Positions 22,680 through 34,361 of a stretch of DNA of 64,000 bases are shown here, one piece after another. Origin of the DNA: Polychytrium aggregatum. Taxonomy: Eukaryota; Chytridiomycota; Chytridiomycetes; Polychytriales. The position numbers and the translations under genes were made by a program. A model generated the notes under the pieces. That model had not been told where the DNA came from. It searched no databases and was given only the letters and a program-made list of their open reading frames with translations. Numbering within the stretch: the stretch's first letter is position 1; each line of letters begins with the position of its first letter. The stretch is taken from NCBI RefSeq assembly GCF_025602895.1, contig NW_026516211.1, forward strand, positions 248,001 through 312,000. Direction: 5' to 3'.

Positions 22680-24103
22680 ATGCATCCAATACTCGCCCGC
22701 TCTGCCCTCCTGCGGGTGCCCGAGACGGTCTGCCGTCGCGGATGCTGGTATGCTGCTGTTCCAGCCACCGTTCCGGCTGCCGTGCCCGCTGCCATGTCAA
22801 CCGCACTTTGCTTGGCTCCGAATGTCAAGTCGTTGCTGGGCTCCACCGCTCGCGGCTTCAGCAGCAATGCTCCCGTCTCCAGCGGCGACCGAGAGACTCT
22901 CGACCGCTGGATCGCCCACATCCAGGGGCTCACCGTTGTCGAGCAGGATGAGATCACCCGATCGGCCGCCCAGTTGCTCGCAACGACGCTCTATCCATCG
23001 GCCCCATCGGCCCCGGCGTGGGACTCAGTCCCGGTCGGCAGCGAGCTGCCTCCGGCATACCACTTGGTGTGCTTCCCTCCGCGCGAGCCCGAATGCCGAC
23101 TGGCCAGCGACGGCTACGACACCTCGTTCACGCCCCCAGCCCCATATCTCAAACGCATGTGGGCCGGCGGATCGTTCGAGTGGAACCTCGAGAACCCCCT
23201 CCGCATCGGCGACAGGGTGTCGCAGACGACCAAGGTCGACAGGATCCAGGTCAAGCCGGGCGCCCAAGGCGATCTGCGAGTGTTTGTGTGGATGAAGAAG
23301 GACATTGCGAACGAGGCCGGGCCGTCCATGCAGGAGGTGCGGTGCCTGGTATACATGGATGCCCGCAGCCGGGTCAGCGATCCCGGGCGGGTGCTCAAAG
23401 GTCAGTGTCGATGCCGCCCGCCAGCTATCGTCGGCCCACGGCATGTTGTCAGCACCATCGTGGGGGGGGGGGAGCATTTGCCACTATCAAGAATCGTGCA
23501 TGGAGCAGCTAATCGTCGTCGTCCTCAGTCCCTTCCAGCACAAGGCCCAACTTTAGTCGCCAGATCAAGCCGACGGCCCTGACTCTCTTCCGGTACTCGG
23601 CCCTGACCTTCAACAGCCACTTGATCCACTACGACCCGGACTACTGCCGAGCCGAGGAGGGATACCCAGGTAACAACCACTGAGGCTGCTGTAGCTCGAT
23701 CGACGGGAATCATCCGGTGCAGTTGGCTGCTGGCTGCTGGCTGCTGGCTGCTGGCTGCTGTCCATCTCACGGTCGCCTTCTGACCATCCTCTGGTTCCTC
23801 AAACTGCCGCATTCCGCAGAGCGGCTCGTCCATGGCCCGCTGACTTGCACCCTCCTGCTGGATCTGCTCCACAAGCGCCTGGCCGAGACTCAGGGCATCC
23901 AGCACCGCCGTCCGTTCCTGCGCTCGTTCGAGTACCGGGCCCTCAGTCCGCTCTACTGTGGCCAAGACCTCCATTTGCACGGACGAGTGCTCGACCGCGA
24001 GCCCGCCACCGCCGGCGAGATGCGCTATGAGCTGTGGGCGACCAATGCCCAGGGCGGCCTTGCGATGAAGGGCACTGCGGTCGTCACCGAGCGCGATGCA
24101 TAG
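22680..24103 (+). CDS. HTD2: mitochondrial 3-hydroxyacyl-thioester dehydratase (HTD2/MesC type)
   Basis: Exons 22680-23400, 23529-23669 and 23820-24103; phases close, 381 residues. The N-terminus is a long mitochondrial-type leader (Arg/Ala/Ser-rich, few acids). The hot-dog domain has GGSFEWNLENPLRIGD and, in exons 2-3, FRYSALTFNSHLIHYDP followed by YCRAEEGYPERLVHGPL. This is the conserved block of fungal Htd2 and bacterial mesaconyl-C4-CoA hydratase-like proteins, with the expected Asn/His active-site pair. Predicted role: dehydration of (R)-3-hydroxyacyl-ACP in mitochondrial type II fatty acid synthesis, which feeds lipoate formation. The second intron holds a (GGCTGCT)n run at about 23724-23760. 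Confidence 0.88.
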
Positions 24104-24668
24104 GCAAGCTGCAGGAGGTATTGGACGAGTGGTGGGGAGGGCTCCTTGGATCCTGCAAGACCAGCTCGGCGCCCGAATAACAAATCGGCCAGACTGGAAT
24201 ATACACGGGTCCACGAGGAGGGAGCGAGCGCCGCCGATGGATGCCTCGATGGTGCTGCATCGGGCAAGAATGGCCTCGATCGAGGACTGGAGCTTGGGGG
24301 GGGGGCATTCGCTGGTCCTCGATGGCGATCAAAGCCGCCTCCATTGTCTCTGCGCTCGTCCATCTACCCATTCATCCCGCCATCGCCGTCGCGTGGTGCT
24401 CTTGATCCCAATCGTCTCGCCCGGCAAACCTCGACGACCCCGCACATCCACCCACCGACTCCAGCGCAGGGCAGCGGCTATAGTCTGCATCAAGTGCCCC
24501 TTCTGCGGCGCTTGTTTCGACCCCCATATCTCGACAGAAACGAGTTGATCCTGCGCCATTGCATCTGTCAGGCGGCTCGTCCGGCATCCCATCCAACAGC
24601 CCAACAAACCAGCATTTCCTTCGACCAAAAGTCTTTGAAACCCACCCAGACCCGCTGACTCCGGCACC
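24104..24668. other. intergenic stretch
   Basis: Between two plus-strand genes. Contains a G run near 24298. No coding evidence on either strand; the longer frames end or start in neighbouring exons' shadows. Confidence 0.5.
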
Positions 24669-26715
24669 ATGAGCAGCCAGGGCGATGATTTTGGCGACTT
24701 TGGCGACTTTGGCGACTTTAGCGCCCCCGCACCACAAGATGACGCCCAAGCCGGAGCCATTCCAGTCGAGACAGCCCACCCAGCATCGACAGCCGCCCCA
24801 GCATCCGAACCGACTCACGGTGCAAATGATGACGGCGACGATGGCGATGGCGATGGCGATGATTTTGGAGACTTTGGCGACTTTGATGCAAGTGTGTCCG
24901 TCCCGGCTCCGGCTCCGGCTCCGGCCCAGATCGATGCATCCAAGTCGAATGCAGGCGACAGCGACTTTGGCGACTTTGGCGATTTCGATGAGCCAGTGCC
25001 AGCACCGGCACCGACATCGGCCCCCGAGCCGGCCGCAAACTCGGCCACCGTTGCTGCTCCTCCCATCCCGATAGCCGCCGTGCCTGTCCAAGCCAATCCA
25101 GAGGAGGAGGAGCGTATCCGACGGGCATTGGTAAGGATCAAGAAAGAACGCACATCATGCAGGAGGATCAAGCTGAGGACCACAGCGACCGACTGGCAAT
25201 GCGATACGATGGCAAAGTCTGGACAACCAGCGCTGCCGCGCACATTCCTCGATGATGTACATGCCTCGATGCTAACGCCAGGGGAACAACGATCTTCTCC
25301 TCGCCCAACTCCAGATGCCCGACAACACTGACGCCGTCCTCCCGGTCTACTATACCGTGCTCGAGAAGCTCAAGAACTGCTTTCCGATCGAGATACCGAT
25401 TCAACACTACGGACGGGAGACCGCCGAGCCCCTTGTCGTTATCGAAGTCATCGAGAGCCAAACACCACGGACGTCCACCACCCAGCAGAATACTCCGAGC
25501 AAGTCAGTCGTGCCCAGCGCCGCCTTTGAATCGGAGCTCTGGTAAGCCCAAACGATCAACACTGACCACCACACTTGGCCTCTACGCACTATCCATCGCC
25601 CCCCATGACCCACCACACATTGGCCCCCCCCCGTATTCAATTTACGGGAGGAGCATGGCGATCTTTGGGTCGCTCACAGCGGCTATCACGAATGGGCAGG
25701 TACGATCTGTGGGGCCAGCTATCGAGCGAGACGGTTTACTCCGAGTCGATGGCATCCAAGTTCCGATGGCGCAAGTCCACTGTCCGGAAAGAGTTCCTGA
25801 ATGCCCTGGGTGTGAAGGTCGTCGAAGAGCCCAACGTAAGTCCATCCGGTCTCGAGAAGCGATGGTCGCTGTCGTCCAACGACAGGGGACACTGCAAGTG
25901 AGCAAAGCGGGGTCCGCCGATTCTCACCCTGGAAACAACGGCCGTGCCCCCCTGTATCATTATCGCCTCTCACTCTGACCAACGATGCAGCAAAACTCGA
26001 TGTCGACAACAACACTGCCGCTGGAGCAGTCTCAGTCGTCCTTGAACGACCCGATGGCTCCTCGCTCCTCGCAGCACGTCTCCAAAAAGACCTCGATCGC
26101 GGCTTTGAGCTCGTCGATTCTGCCAAGCGGGCCGCTTTCGGGAGATTCGCGCGAGAGCGATCTGATGGAGGCCAAGCGACTATGCGACATTACCGAAGGT
26201 GAGACAGGCAAGAGGGCAGATGGGGTAGAGAGGGTAGAGAGGGGGATTCATCGTCTTGTCTACGGCATGTCCACAACGATGGCTTGATCCTGACCCTCCT
26301 TTCTTCGTGCATGTTGCTCGTTCCAGACGACATGCGCCGCAAGACCAACGAGGAACTCAATCAGCTGGTGGCACAACTGTCGGCGTATCATCAAAAGATG
26401 CAGGAGCAGGCCAACTACTGGCTCGACGCCAAGGAGCAGCTGGTGATGGATGCCGAAATGCACAACAAGATGATTGCGAGCCTGGTGCAGTATGCACAGC
26501 AACAGCAAGTCGGCGTCAAGGGTACGTAGCAGGGAGACGTGGACATGTGGGTGGGAGAAGGAGGGAGTTGTGGAGGATGGAGGGCGGATGGTAATGTGGC
26601 ATCTTTGGACGAGGCAAATGACGACGAACGAGCAATCGACAGTCGATGGGGTTTGTGCTGATGTGCAGTCCCGGAGCCGTGGCCGCCAGGATCGGCTCCC
26701 AATTCACCCCGATGA
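24669..26715 (+). CDS. LAA2-like AP-1/clathrin accessory protein with DFGDF repeats
   Basis: Exons 24669-25130, 25282-25541, 25700-25835, 25991-26198, 26327-26521 and 26669-26715; phases close, 435 residues. Three clusters of the acidic-aromatic motif GDFGDF occur at residues 8-16, 60-70 and 98-108, separated by Ala/Pro linkers. Such motifs bind adaptin appendage or gamma-ear domains. The middle exon encodes YDLWGQLSSETVYSES followed by FRWRKSTVRKEFLNALGV. The C-terminus is a long coiled coil (KTNEELNQLVAQL, then YWLDAKEQL). Arg/Lys-rich middle plus KTNEEL coiled coil is how I remember the fungal YBL010C/LAA2 family, which works with Laa1 and AP-1 in TGN-endosome traffic. The family call is from memory and moderately sure; exon structure is solid. 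Confidence 0.72.
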
Positions 26716-27659
26716 GCCAGGATTCGCCATGGTGCATCGGGTGGCGGTCGATACCGCTCGGTACCTGGCGGCGCATGACCATCCGGAGGACAGCACCAGC
26801 GCCTCGGACACAGCCTCATTGACGGCATAGCGCTGTGCATTGCGAGGGCTATGCCAGAGATCATCGGATCAGATCGAGTCCACCTGCAACGATACGTTGC
26901 GACGGACGGAGAGCGATATCGACCAGCCCAGATGTGCCTTCCGTTTCCCAACCACTCATCCGCTCATTCGTTCGCAGGCAAGAACAGCAAAAAGCCCGGC
27001 AATCGATTCTTCTGACCCCACATGGCGCCAGCCCATCAGAGCATGTTTTTGTTCACTGGCGGCTGGCTTTTGTTGGGGATCAGCGGCCTCGCCAACGCCA
27101 CAGGCCATGTTCGAGCGGGAAAATGGCTCGGCGCGAACGAGAGGGGTTCAAGTCAGCATGAGCCACAGATCCCGGTGCAGACCGGAGGGAATCCACGCCA
27201 ATGCATTCCACCTCCCGACGATGATTGAGTCGCCCTGGGGATGAGAGGGCGGGAGACGGCAGGTGATGTGACGGAGGCGGCAGGTGATGTGACGGAAACA
27301 GGCGCAGACGATTCAGGAGGACAACGCAGGGGGAGATCAGGGCGGGGCAGGGCACTGCCGACGACGCTGCTGTGCGAGCATGCTTTTGCAGATGGCAAAA
27401 GGAGGGAGATGGCGGTAACAAAGACGGGCCCGGAAGTACCGATGCGATTGCAGGGGAGGCATCATGCGGATGCAAGCGATGGACAAAAATGCGGGAAAGG
27501 ACACGAGGGCACACGGGGGGTCATCTGGACGGGGACGATTGGCGGAAAGAGCTTTTCATGCGCCGTCGGGGACAGCCGGGACGGGACGAGCACGAGCATG
27601 AGCGGTATGGACGAGGACGTGAATGTGGATGCTGCAGACGGCGATGCGAATGAACAAAG

Positions 27660-27845
27660 TGTTGGGCTGGCTGTGTTGGATGTGTTAGATGTGTTGGTTG
27701 TATTAGATGCATTGGATGTGTTGGATGTATTGGATGTATTGGATATCGTCGTCTCGCATCATCTGCTCCAGCCGCACTCACTCCCACATCCAATGCATCA
27801 AACACATCCAATGCATCAAACACATCAAACACATCCAATGCTTCA
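27660..27845. repeat. TTGGATGTG array with an inverted CACATCCAA array (fold-back)
   Basis: 27672-27753 is built of TTGGATGTG/TTGGATGTA/TTAGATGTG units. After about 35 bases, 27787-27842 carries the reverse complement (CACATCCAATGCATCAAA units). The two arms can pair as a long hairpin or cruciform. Confidence 0.85.
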
Positions 27846-28029
27846 TGAACACCACCAGACAAGCCCGGACAGCCCGGAGCGGCGCGCGCCTGTCCGCCGG
27901 CCGGCCCGGTGCTGCGCACACAGCAGCCAATGGCAGCGCCGCTGCGGGCACCGTGTCCGGCGGGCCGTGTGTGTGTGGCCCGATCGCGGCCGATGCGCCC
28001 GTTTGTGGCACCACGCGGGAGGGCGGCAG

Positions 28030-28120
28030 ACACAGCGCACAGCGCACAGCGGCGGCACAGCGGCAGTACAGCCGCACAGACACAGCGCAGACACAGCACA
28101 GACACAGCGCCCGCTGACAC
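28030..28120. repeat. CACAGCG/CAGACA simple-repeat tract
   Basis: Degenerate array of CACAGCG, CAGCGG and CAGACA units with strong strand asymmetry (almost no T). Confidence 0.75.
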
Positions 28121-28679
28121 GGCGCTGACACGCGACGCTCTGCGCACTGCCACAGTCCCACCGCGCCCCGGCGTCCCGGCCCTCGCCGGCACAAATATTG
28201 CCCAGCGTGGCCCCCCCCCTGAGGCCGCCGCCGCCAGTCCCGACCAAACAAATACCCTCGCTGTACCTGCCATTGCCGACCAACAACCATCTGCCATCTG
28301 CGATTGCCGACCAACAACCACCAACCGACAACCATCTGCCATTGCCGTCGCAGGTACTTTCGTGCTCCATCGCCATCGTGACCATCGTCGCCATCGTCGT
28401 CCTGCGGTGGCTGTCCCAAACAGATCCACTGATGCGCTCCCAACGCTTCCCAGTTCCTCGTCCCGGTGTGGGCGGCTCCGTCTCTCTTTTTTTGCACTAA
28501 CCAACCTCGCGCTGTTTTCAACTTGTTTCCACTCGCCTCCCATTCGCCATCCCCGCACTGCGTTCCGTCAACAACTTCCAGCCTCTTGCCGCCAACTACT
28601 TTCACGCTCCAGCCGCCAACAACTCCCGGCCCCAGCCTGCTCCCCCCCGCTTCCGCTCTACTTGCATGCTTCATCATCC

Positions 28680-31000
28680 ATGTCGACCACCGTCTCTCGA
28701 CCCGATTTGATCCTCTCGATTCTGCCGCCGTCGCATCCCGCGACCGACTTTGTCCAAGGCTTCAATGGCATCGGCAAACCCTTCACCGTCGCCGGCATCA
28801 TCCACATCAAGAACAAATCCTTTGACAGTCACACCGTTCCCCTCCTCTCCGTCTCGCTCGTGGGCACAATGACCTATCCCGCCATGGTCATGGTCCCGGA
28901 CGGCACCCGCATGCCCATCAAGACCCCAAAGACTGCAAAGCCCGAGGAGGTCTTCTTCAACCAGACCGTCACCTTTATCGACCCCAAGGCCAAGGACGAG
29001 CCCGCCGCCCTCGGCCCCGGCATCGCCGACATCTGGCCCTTCACCTTCCTGGTCGAGAACACGCTCCTGCCGCCCGCCTCCGATGCCAAGTCTCGCCCCG
29101 TCACCCGGCCTTCGTCGCTTCCTTTTGTGAGCTATCATCTGCTGGTGCGCTACCGCAAAGGCGGCGATCCGCCGTCCCTCGTTTATGAGGAGACCATGGC
29201 ACTGGTGAGTCATTCTTCGCGCTGGCTGTGGGGTGAAGTGCACCGTCCGTGGCGTGGCAAGGCCAGACACTGCATACAGGCTTGCGCGGGGGAGGGAGTT
29301 TTCGCTTTCGGCGGGTGTACTCCCGGCTGTGCCCATTCCTCGGGATCGACACCCGCCTCGACGATGCCCTTGGTGCTGCCGTGGGACGCACCTGCATTAG
29401 TTTCACACCAATCGCCATGGTGCGCATCTGGTGGCTGCATCGGATCGCCTGCAATCTCCAGGGCAGCCTCGCTCGATGCCATCCCGCTCTTCGTATGCAA
29501 TCGTGCTCCGTTCGTGGCTGACCTCGGCTATCGTCTTCCTCCGATCCGTCGTTGCTGCAGAATACCCTGCCCCGTTACGATGCCTCTCTGGTCCGCAAAG
29601 TCATGCGCTCGCCAAAGCACACCTTCAAGCTCATGGATACCCTCGTGGCCGCCGAGTTCAAGTTCCCCGCCCTCAACTTTGCCGCCGGCGACGACATCAC
29701 CGTCTCCTTCCGCTGCATATCTCGCTCACATCGCGACCGTGTCGAGTCCCTCACCTTCCACCTCAAAGAATATGTCTACGTCGAGACCGGCACCGGCGAC
29801 GACATCACCTCTGCCAGCCTCGAGGCCCTCGAAAACGCCAGCACCCCCGTGCAGATCTCGGCCGCCCAGAACGGCAACTTTGTCAACGATACCCAGGTGT
29901 CGCTACGCTGCCCCACCTTCCCACGCTCCTCGTACAACTACAGCCTCGCCACCATCGCCGCCGACAAAAAGTCGGCTCCCAGGTGGATCAAGGTCGAGGT
30001 CCGCCATGCCGTCTCCCTGAAGATCCACTACCGCAGCCTGCCGCGCAACTCCTCGCCCGCACCTACCTTTGCAGAGTCCTTCTTCAGCCCCGGCCTGAGC
30101 TTTGGCTTGCCACTGTACACCGCTACCAGCACTGGCTCTGCCCACTCCTATTCTGCCTCGCCGCCCAAGACTCCGCCTCCTCGCACTCCCCCGCCGCCTT
30201 ACTCGAGCCCCACTCCTGGAGAACTCGAGGATACCCTCTACGAGTTCCCCATCACCGTCGCCAGCTTTGATCGCAAGAGCGCCCGGTCCGCCTCGCGCAA
30301 GCACGAGGATTTGATCTGGACGTCTCTCTCCGACACGGCGATCCAGAAAGAGTACAGCATCATGGACAATGTCTACGGCACCAGCATCGATGTTGCGTTC
30401 CAGGACTGGAAGAAGAAGAAGGAGATCCTCGTTGCCAAGATCATGGACTTTGGCGACTACTTTCATGCCCCGGCGGAGACATCGTCTCCATCGCCCTTGC
30501 ATCGCCCTGCAGCGTCGTCTGCGATCCCGGTCCCAACTTTGAATTCTGCTGCAACTGCTGCTGCTTCAACCTCGGTCCCAGCCTCGGTCCCAGCCTCGGT
30601 CCCAGTCTCTGTATCTCCGCCCAAACCAACCTCGGCCGCCGCCTCGCTCGCCTCCACTGCTGCATCTCAAGCCACCAACACGACCACTACCATGTCTCCG
30701 GCTACGTCTCTCTCTCCAACCACAAACTTGGCTTCCATGGTGTCGTCCATCGTGTCCGCACCGACCTCTGGCGACCGCAAGTTTACTTCTGCACCACTGA
30801 ATTCTTCTCCGCTGAGCGATAGAAAACTGGGTTCCCACACGCCTCCGCACTCTGGCCCATCCTCGCCCGACCCTGGTGCTGCCGCTACCCTTCCTTCCAC
30901 CATGTCCAACGACCGTCGGGTGTCCGCCAGCGCATCCAACAGCAACCGCGGTCGATGGAGCTTGATAGATGCGGCTCGATATTACTTTGCTCACTCTTGA
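28680..31000 (+). CDS. arrestin-like protein with PPPY motif
   Basis: Exons 28680-29204 and 29561-31000 join in phase 0 to give 654 residues. The N-terminal half is beta-rich with arrestin-N features: GKPFTVAGIIHIKN early, IWPFTFLVENTLLPPA in the middle, then LPFVSYHLLVRYRKGG at the domain end. The second half continues as an arrestin-C-like sheet (AAGDDITVSFRC, FPRSSYNYSLAT). After it come a Pro-rich stretch with PPPY at about residues 386-389, a charged helix (DWKKKKEILVAKIMDFGDYF), and a long Ser/Thr/Pro/Ala tail with a 12-base tandem repeat (SVPAS units). PPxY motifs recruit WW-domain Rsp5/NEDD4 ligases, so an ART-type trafficking adaptor is a reasonable guess. The fold assignment is by pattern only. 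Confidence 0.7.
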
Positions 31001-32124
31001 GCGTATCCGACACCGCCCCCGCCCCCGCCTCCTCCATATACACCTTGCTCGGCTGTGCTTTTCTGTACATTACCCATCATCGCCGCGGCCTACCTGCTCC
31101 CTTCCTTCCTTGCCTCCACGTTCGGAGCCAAACTAAGCAAAAAAAAAAAGCAAATTAATAGCATCCTTCTCCCGACACTACTCTCATCATTTGCCAAGCT
31201 CAGTTGCTGCCCGATCCTTGATCCTCAGCACTTCTCCCTCCTCGCCCGCACTTGCGATATCCAACCAGCAAAGCCTCCTCGACTCTGTCCAGCATTCTCC
31301 TCCGTTTTCGCCCCGGATCCTTTGACCCTTGGACAATTCTCCCTCCTTTCACACTTCATTCGTTCGTTCATTCATTCGTTCACTCGTTCATTCATTCATT
31401 CATTCATTCGTTCATTCGTTTCATTCGTTCGTTCATTCGTTCGTTCATTCGTTCATTCGTTTCATTCGTTCGTTCATTCGTTCGTTCATTCGTTCATTCG
31501 TTTCATTCGTTCGTTCATTCGTTCGTTCACTCGTTCGTTCGATTGTATTTTTCGGCGTTTCTCTGTTTGCATTCGTCGGTGACGGAAATACACTCAAGTT
31601 ACGCATGGAGTGGCGACTAGCTGTATCTGTGTGCTGTGCGGGATATTCGCCGCTGTGCATGCTCGCTGTTGTCCATGCCCGCCGCTGCCAGCAGCATTCA
31701 TGCAGTTGGCGCAGGCCAAATCGGATCGACACGAAGCGATCTCGCCAGGCTGGACACGCTGTGGCGCAAGGCAAGTGTCGCTCACATGACCGCGATGGCA
31801 TGCCCCATTTTGATCGGCCTTTGGCAACCAGATCCGATCTCCATCCCGCCGCCCTCGTCCTTCCAGGCCCTCCTCCAGTCGCACTCGGGCTCCCTCGACA
31901 GCTTTCGTGTGCTCTGTCCTGGTTCAAGCCGAACACAGCCAACCTCCTCTTGCTCCATCATGGCACTCGCCCTCGACAAGAAGCGAATTCCTGTAATGAA
32001 CAATCTGCACAACTGACCATGCACACCCACGACGAAAGCTGATTCTGGCAAACAATTGCTTTCTCATCACGGAATCGTATTCTATCTTTCCCCCCCCCCA
32101 CATTTATTCTTGGACAATTCACGG
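31001..32124. other. intergenic stretch dominated by a tetranucleotide array
   Basis: Contains an A run with AATTAATAG near 31145 (likely 3' processing region of the arrestin-like gene), the TTCATTCG array (listed separately) and a long tail without coding evidence up to the MTR3 start. Confidence 0.55.
31357..31545. repeat. (TTCG/TTCA)n tetranucleotide array
   Basis: About 190 bases of alternating TTCATTCG and TTCGTTCA units, with a higher-order period created by regularly placed CGTTTCATTCG joints. Translates in all three frames as Phe/Val/His/Ser/Arg repeats, giving false open frames. Confidence 0.92.
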
Positions 32125-34047
32125 ATGAAAATGTGCGATGAACAGGGCCCGGCCAAATCCTTCGTACCGCTGCTGGAGCCCGGATCGCTGACACAGCAGC
32201 CTTTCACACCCGAGAAGCGCCAGGACGGACGATCGGCCCACCAGATCCGGCCATTCTGTACGATCAGCGAGAGGAGAACCGAGGGTCACTCTGTGCAAAC
32301 GTCGCGCTCGCTGCTGTGTGTGTAGGAGGGTGGTGCGAAAGAGAGCGAGAGAGAGAGGGTGTGTGTGCGGAAGGATGGACTGGACGGATATGTTCGTGTC
32401 GGCATGCCAAATTGTGGCAAATGTGCGGGCCGACTGCACTGGGCTCGTTCATGGTTGGATGTCCCCCGTGCTGGCCACGGTCCTCTGTATCAACGCCTGA
32501 ACTGACCCGACGCTGGCATGGGTCGATATCGGAATGTCTCCGACGAACGAAACTGCACCCAGTCTCCAAGATCGGTGCCATCAAGCAAGCCAACGGATCG
32601 GCCTACATCGAGTTTGGGAACCTCAAAGTGACTTGCAGCGTGTGCGTATCATCGCTATGTGTGATCTTTGATCTCGCCTGAGTGGACAACCGAGATGGCA
32701 GCAATGGAAGGACGAAGGATGCTGCAGAGTGCCGCGACTGTCGTGCTTGCTCGTCTTTCGGATCGACTCGGAGCCATTGTCGGAAGGCAGCGGCTCATCC
32801 GACGACAGGGACACTGACACTGGCTCTGGCGGAAAATGCCCTGCCTTTACTCATTGGGCTGCTCGTTGCTTTAACCATTCATGTCTCAGATATGGGCCTC
32901 GCCAGGGCAAGACCAAGACTGCCGATCGCGGCCAGCTGAACTGCGATTTCAAATTTGCCCCGTTCTCATGCTCACGACGCCGCGGATACCCCAAGGTAAT
33001 CGAATGTTCAGCACAAGCACAGTTTCGACACTGACGCGAGAATAGATCCGCAGGTGTCGTTTTGACGAGAGCGGATCAGCCATTCCAATGCTCTGGACTC
33101 GACCCAGTTCCCTGTCCGTTCCCGCATTACCCGCATTACCCGCCTTGCCCGCCTTGCCTTTTGTGGTTTGTCCTGCCTTTGTCGAACCCTCCTTCTCGTC
33201 TGCACCACCAGGACCCGGTTGAGAAGGAGTTTGGCATCCTCATCAAGCAGGCTCTGTCGCCCGCCGTTCGATTCGAGACCTTTCCAAAGTCGACGGTCGA
33301 CATCTTTGTCTATGTGATCGAGAGTGACGGAACAGCCTCATGTCTGGCGGCAGCAATCACTTGCGCATCGCTGGCGCTTGCCGATGCCGGTATCGAAATC
33401 AAAGATCTGGTCGTTGCGTCGTCAGCGGTAAGCCCCATGGAGTCTGCGGCGGGTGCGATTGCTTGTCGACCGCCGCCGTTCGTTGCTGGCATTGGATATC
33501 TCCAAAGCGCAAGGGCAATATGTGTCTCACGAATCTGCCAAGTATCGCTTATATGCTGGCGCCACTCTCTCCCGCCCACAACATCCCTGCCTCTTTCCCA
33601 GGGGTTCTTTGGCGAACAGATTGTCCTGGATTGCTCGACAAAGGAAGAGTCGCTCCAGACGGGCTCGCTGACGCTCTCGTTTATGCCCTCGCTGAACGAA
33701 GTCACGCATGTGCTCCAGTCGGGCGAAGTTGCGCCGGAGGCGGCGTTTCAGGTGAGCGATCTCTCACACTTTCTTGGTCTCTGCATCTCTTTGTCGTGGC
33801 ATCGATGGCATGTCCCGCCAAGTCAATATGCCCCAATGTGCCGATGGAGCTGCCGACATACAACGGCGGGCAGAGACATTGGACTTTGTACGAGCCTGGG
33901 GTCGCTCTTCGGCCCCACAGCATCTCGACTCATCGATCCCTCTCTCTCTCATAGGGAATGGAGCTCTGCGTCGATGCCTGCTCCAAGATCCGACCCGTCC
34001 TGGACCAGACCCTGGCTGGACAATACGAGCACCGCACCTCCATTTAA
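32125..34047 (+). CDS. MTR3: RNA exosome core subunit MTR3 (EXOSC6-type)
   Basis: Six exons: 32125-32257, 32563-32641, 32890-32995, 33212-33427, 33602-33751 and 33955-34047; all phases close, 258 residues. The RNase PH-like domain is recognisable from SKIGAIKQANGSAYIEFGN and the following VTCSV-YGPRQGK. The central part reads LNCDFKFAPFSCSRRRGYPK, and later parts include SLALADAGIEIKDLVVASSA. Six-subunit ring members of this type have lost phosphorolytic activity and act structurally in nuclear and cytoplasmic 3'-5' RNA decay. MTR3 fits better than RRP46 or RRP41 because of the long N-terminal leader and the RRRGYPK loop. The start could be either ATG of MKMCDEQ, two codons apart. Confidence 0.85.
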
Positions 34048-34361
34048 AGCGCCGTTCTTCATTCCTCCCTCCCACACTCGCTCCAGAGAGGGTCTGTGTC
34101 TGACTAGTTGCCCTGACGACAGGGTGGTCTCGCCAATACAAAAGTCGCCTCAATACATTTATTTCATGGACTGGCCAGAACCGGCGGTATGGCACAGCAG
34201 CCAGTCCGGACCCAGCCACACCCCGCACCGCTTCCGTGCCACCGCCCGTCTTGGCGAACACGCAGCCCTCTCCTTTCTGGCATCGTCCTTTCTCACCTTC
34301 CTTTCTGGCATCTTCCTTTCTGACATCCTCCCGGACCTGTCTCGTCAAAACAAGCACGGCC
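34048..34361 (+). promoter_or_regulatory. CT-rich upstream region of the TIR gene
   Basis: 314 bases between MTR3 and the TIR-NB-ARC gene. A pyrimidine-rich tract with imperfect CCTTTCTGGCATC repeats (34265-34325) lies directly before the start codon. Pyrimidine tracts before ATG are common in fungal promoters; a regulatory function is inferred. Confidence 0.4.

Larger units (their letters stand above)
26716..28679. other. long non-coding stretch rich in simple repeats
   Basis: Nearly 2 kb without a supportable gene. Contents: a doubled GCAGGTGATGTGACGGA unit at 27259-27300; a 9-base TTGGATGTG array and its inverted partner at 27660-27845; a CACAGCG/CAGACA-rich array at about 28030-28120; repeats of CAACCATCTGCCAT at 28280-28345. 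Long frames here are low-complexity translations of those repeats. A pyrimidine-rich tract before 28680 probably belongs to the next gene's promoter or 5' UTR. Confidence 0.6.

Noticed and set aside
27660-28120. CRISPR array
   Set aside because: Units are contiguous simple repeats without unique spacers, and the genome is eukaryotic.
27241-28558. Long frames on both strands in the repeat-rich interval
   Set aside because: They translate minisatellites (VLD or H-P repeats, CACAGCG arrays) and lack any ordered domain or splice support.
31055-32042. Overlapping Phe/His/Ser/Arg-repeat frames
   Set aside because: Translation of the TTCATTCG array in three frames; no stops because the repeat has none.
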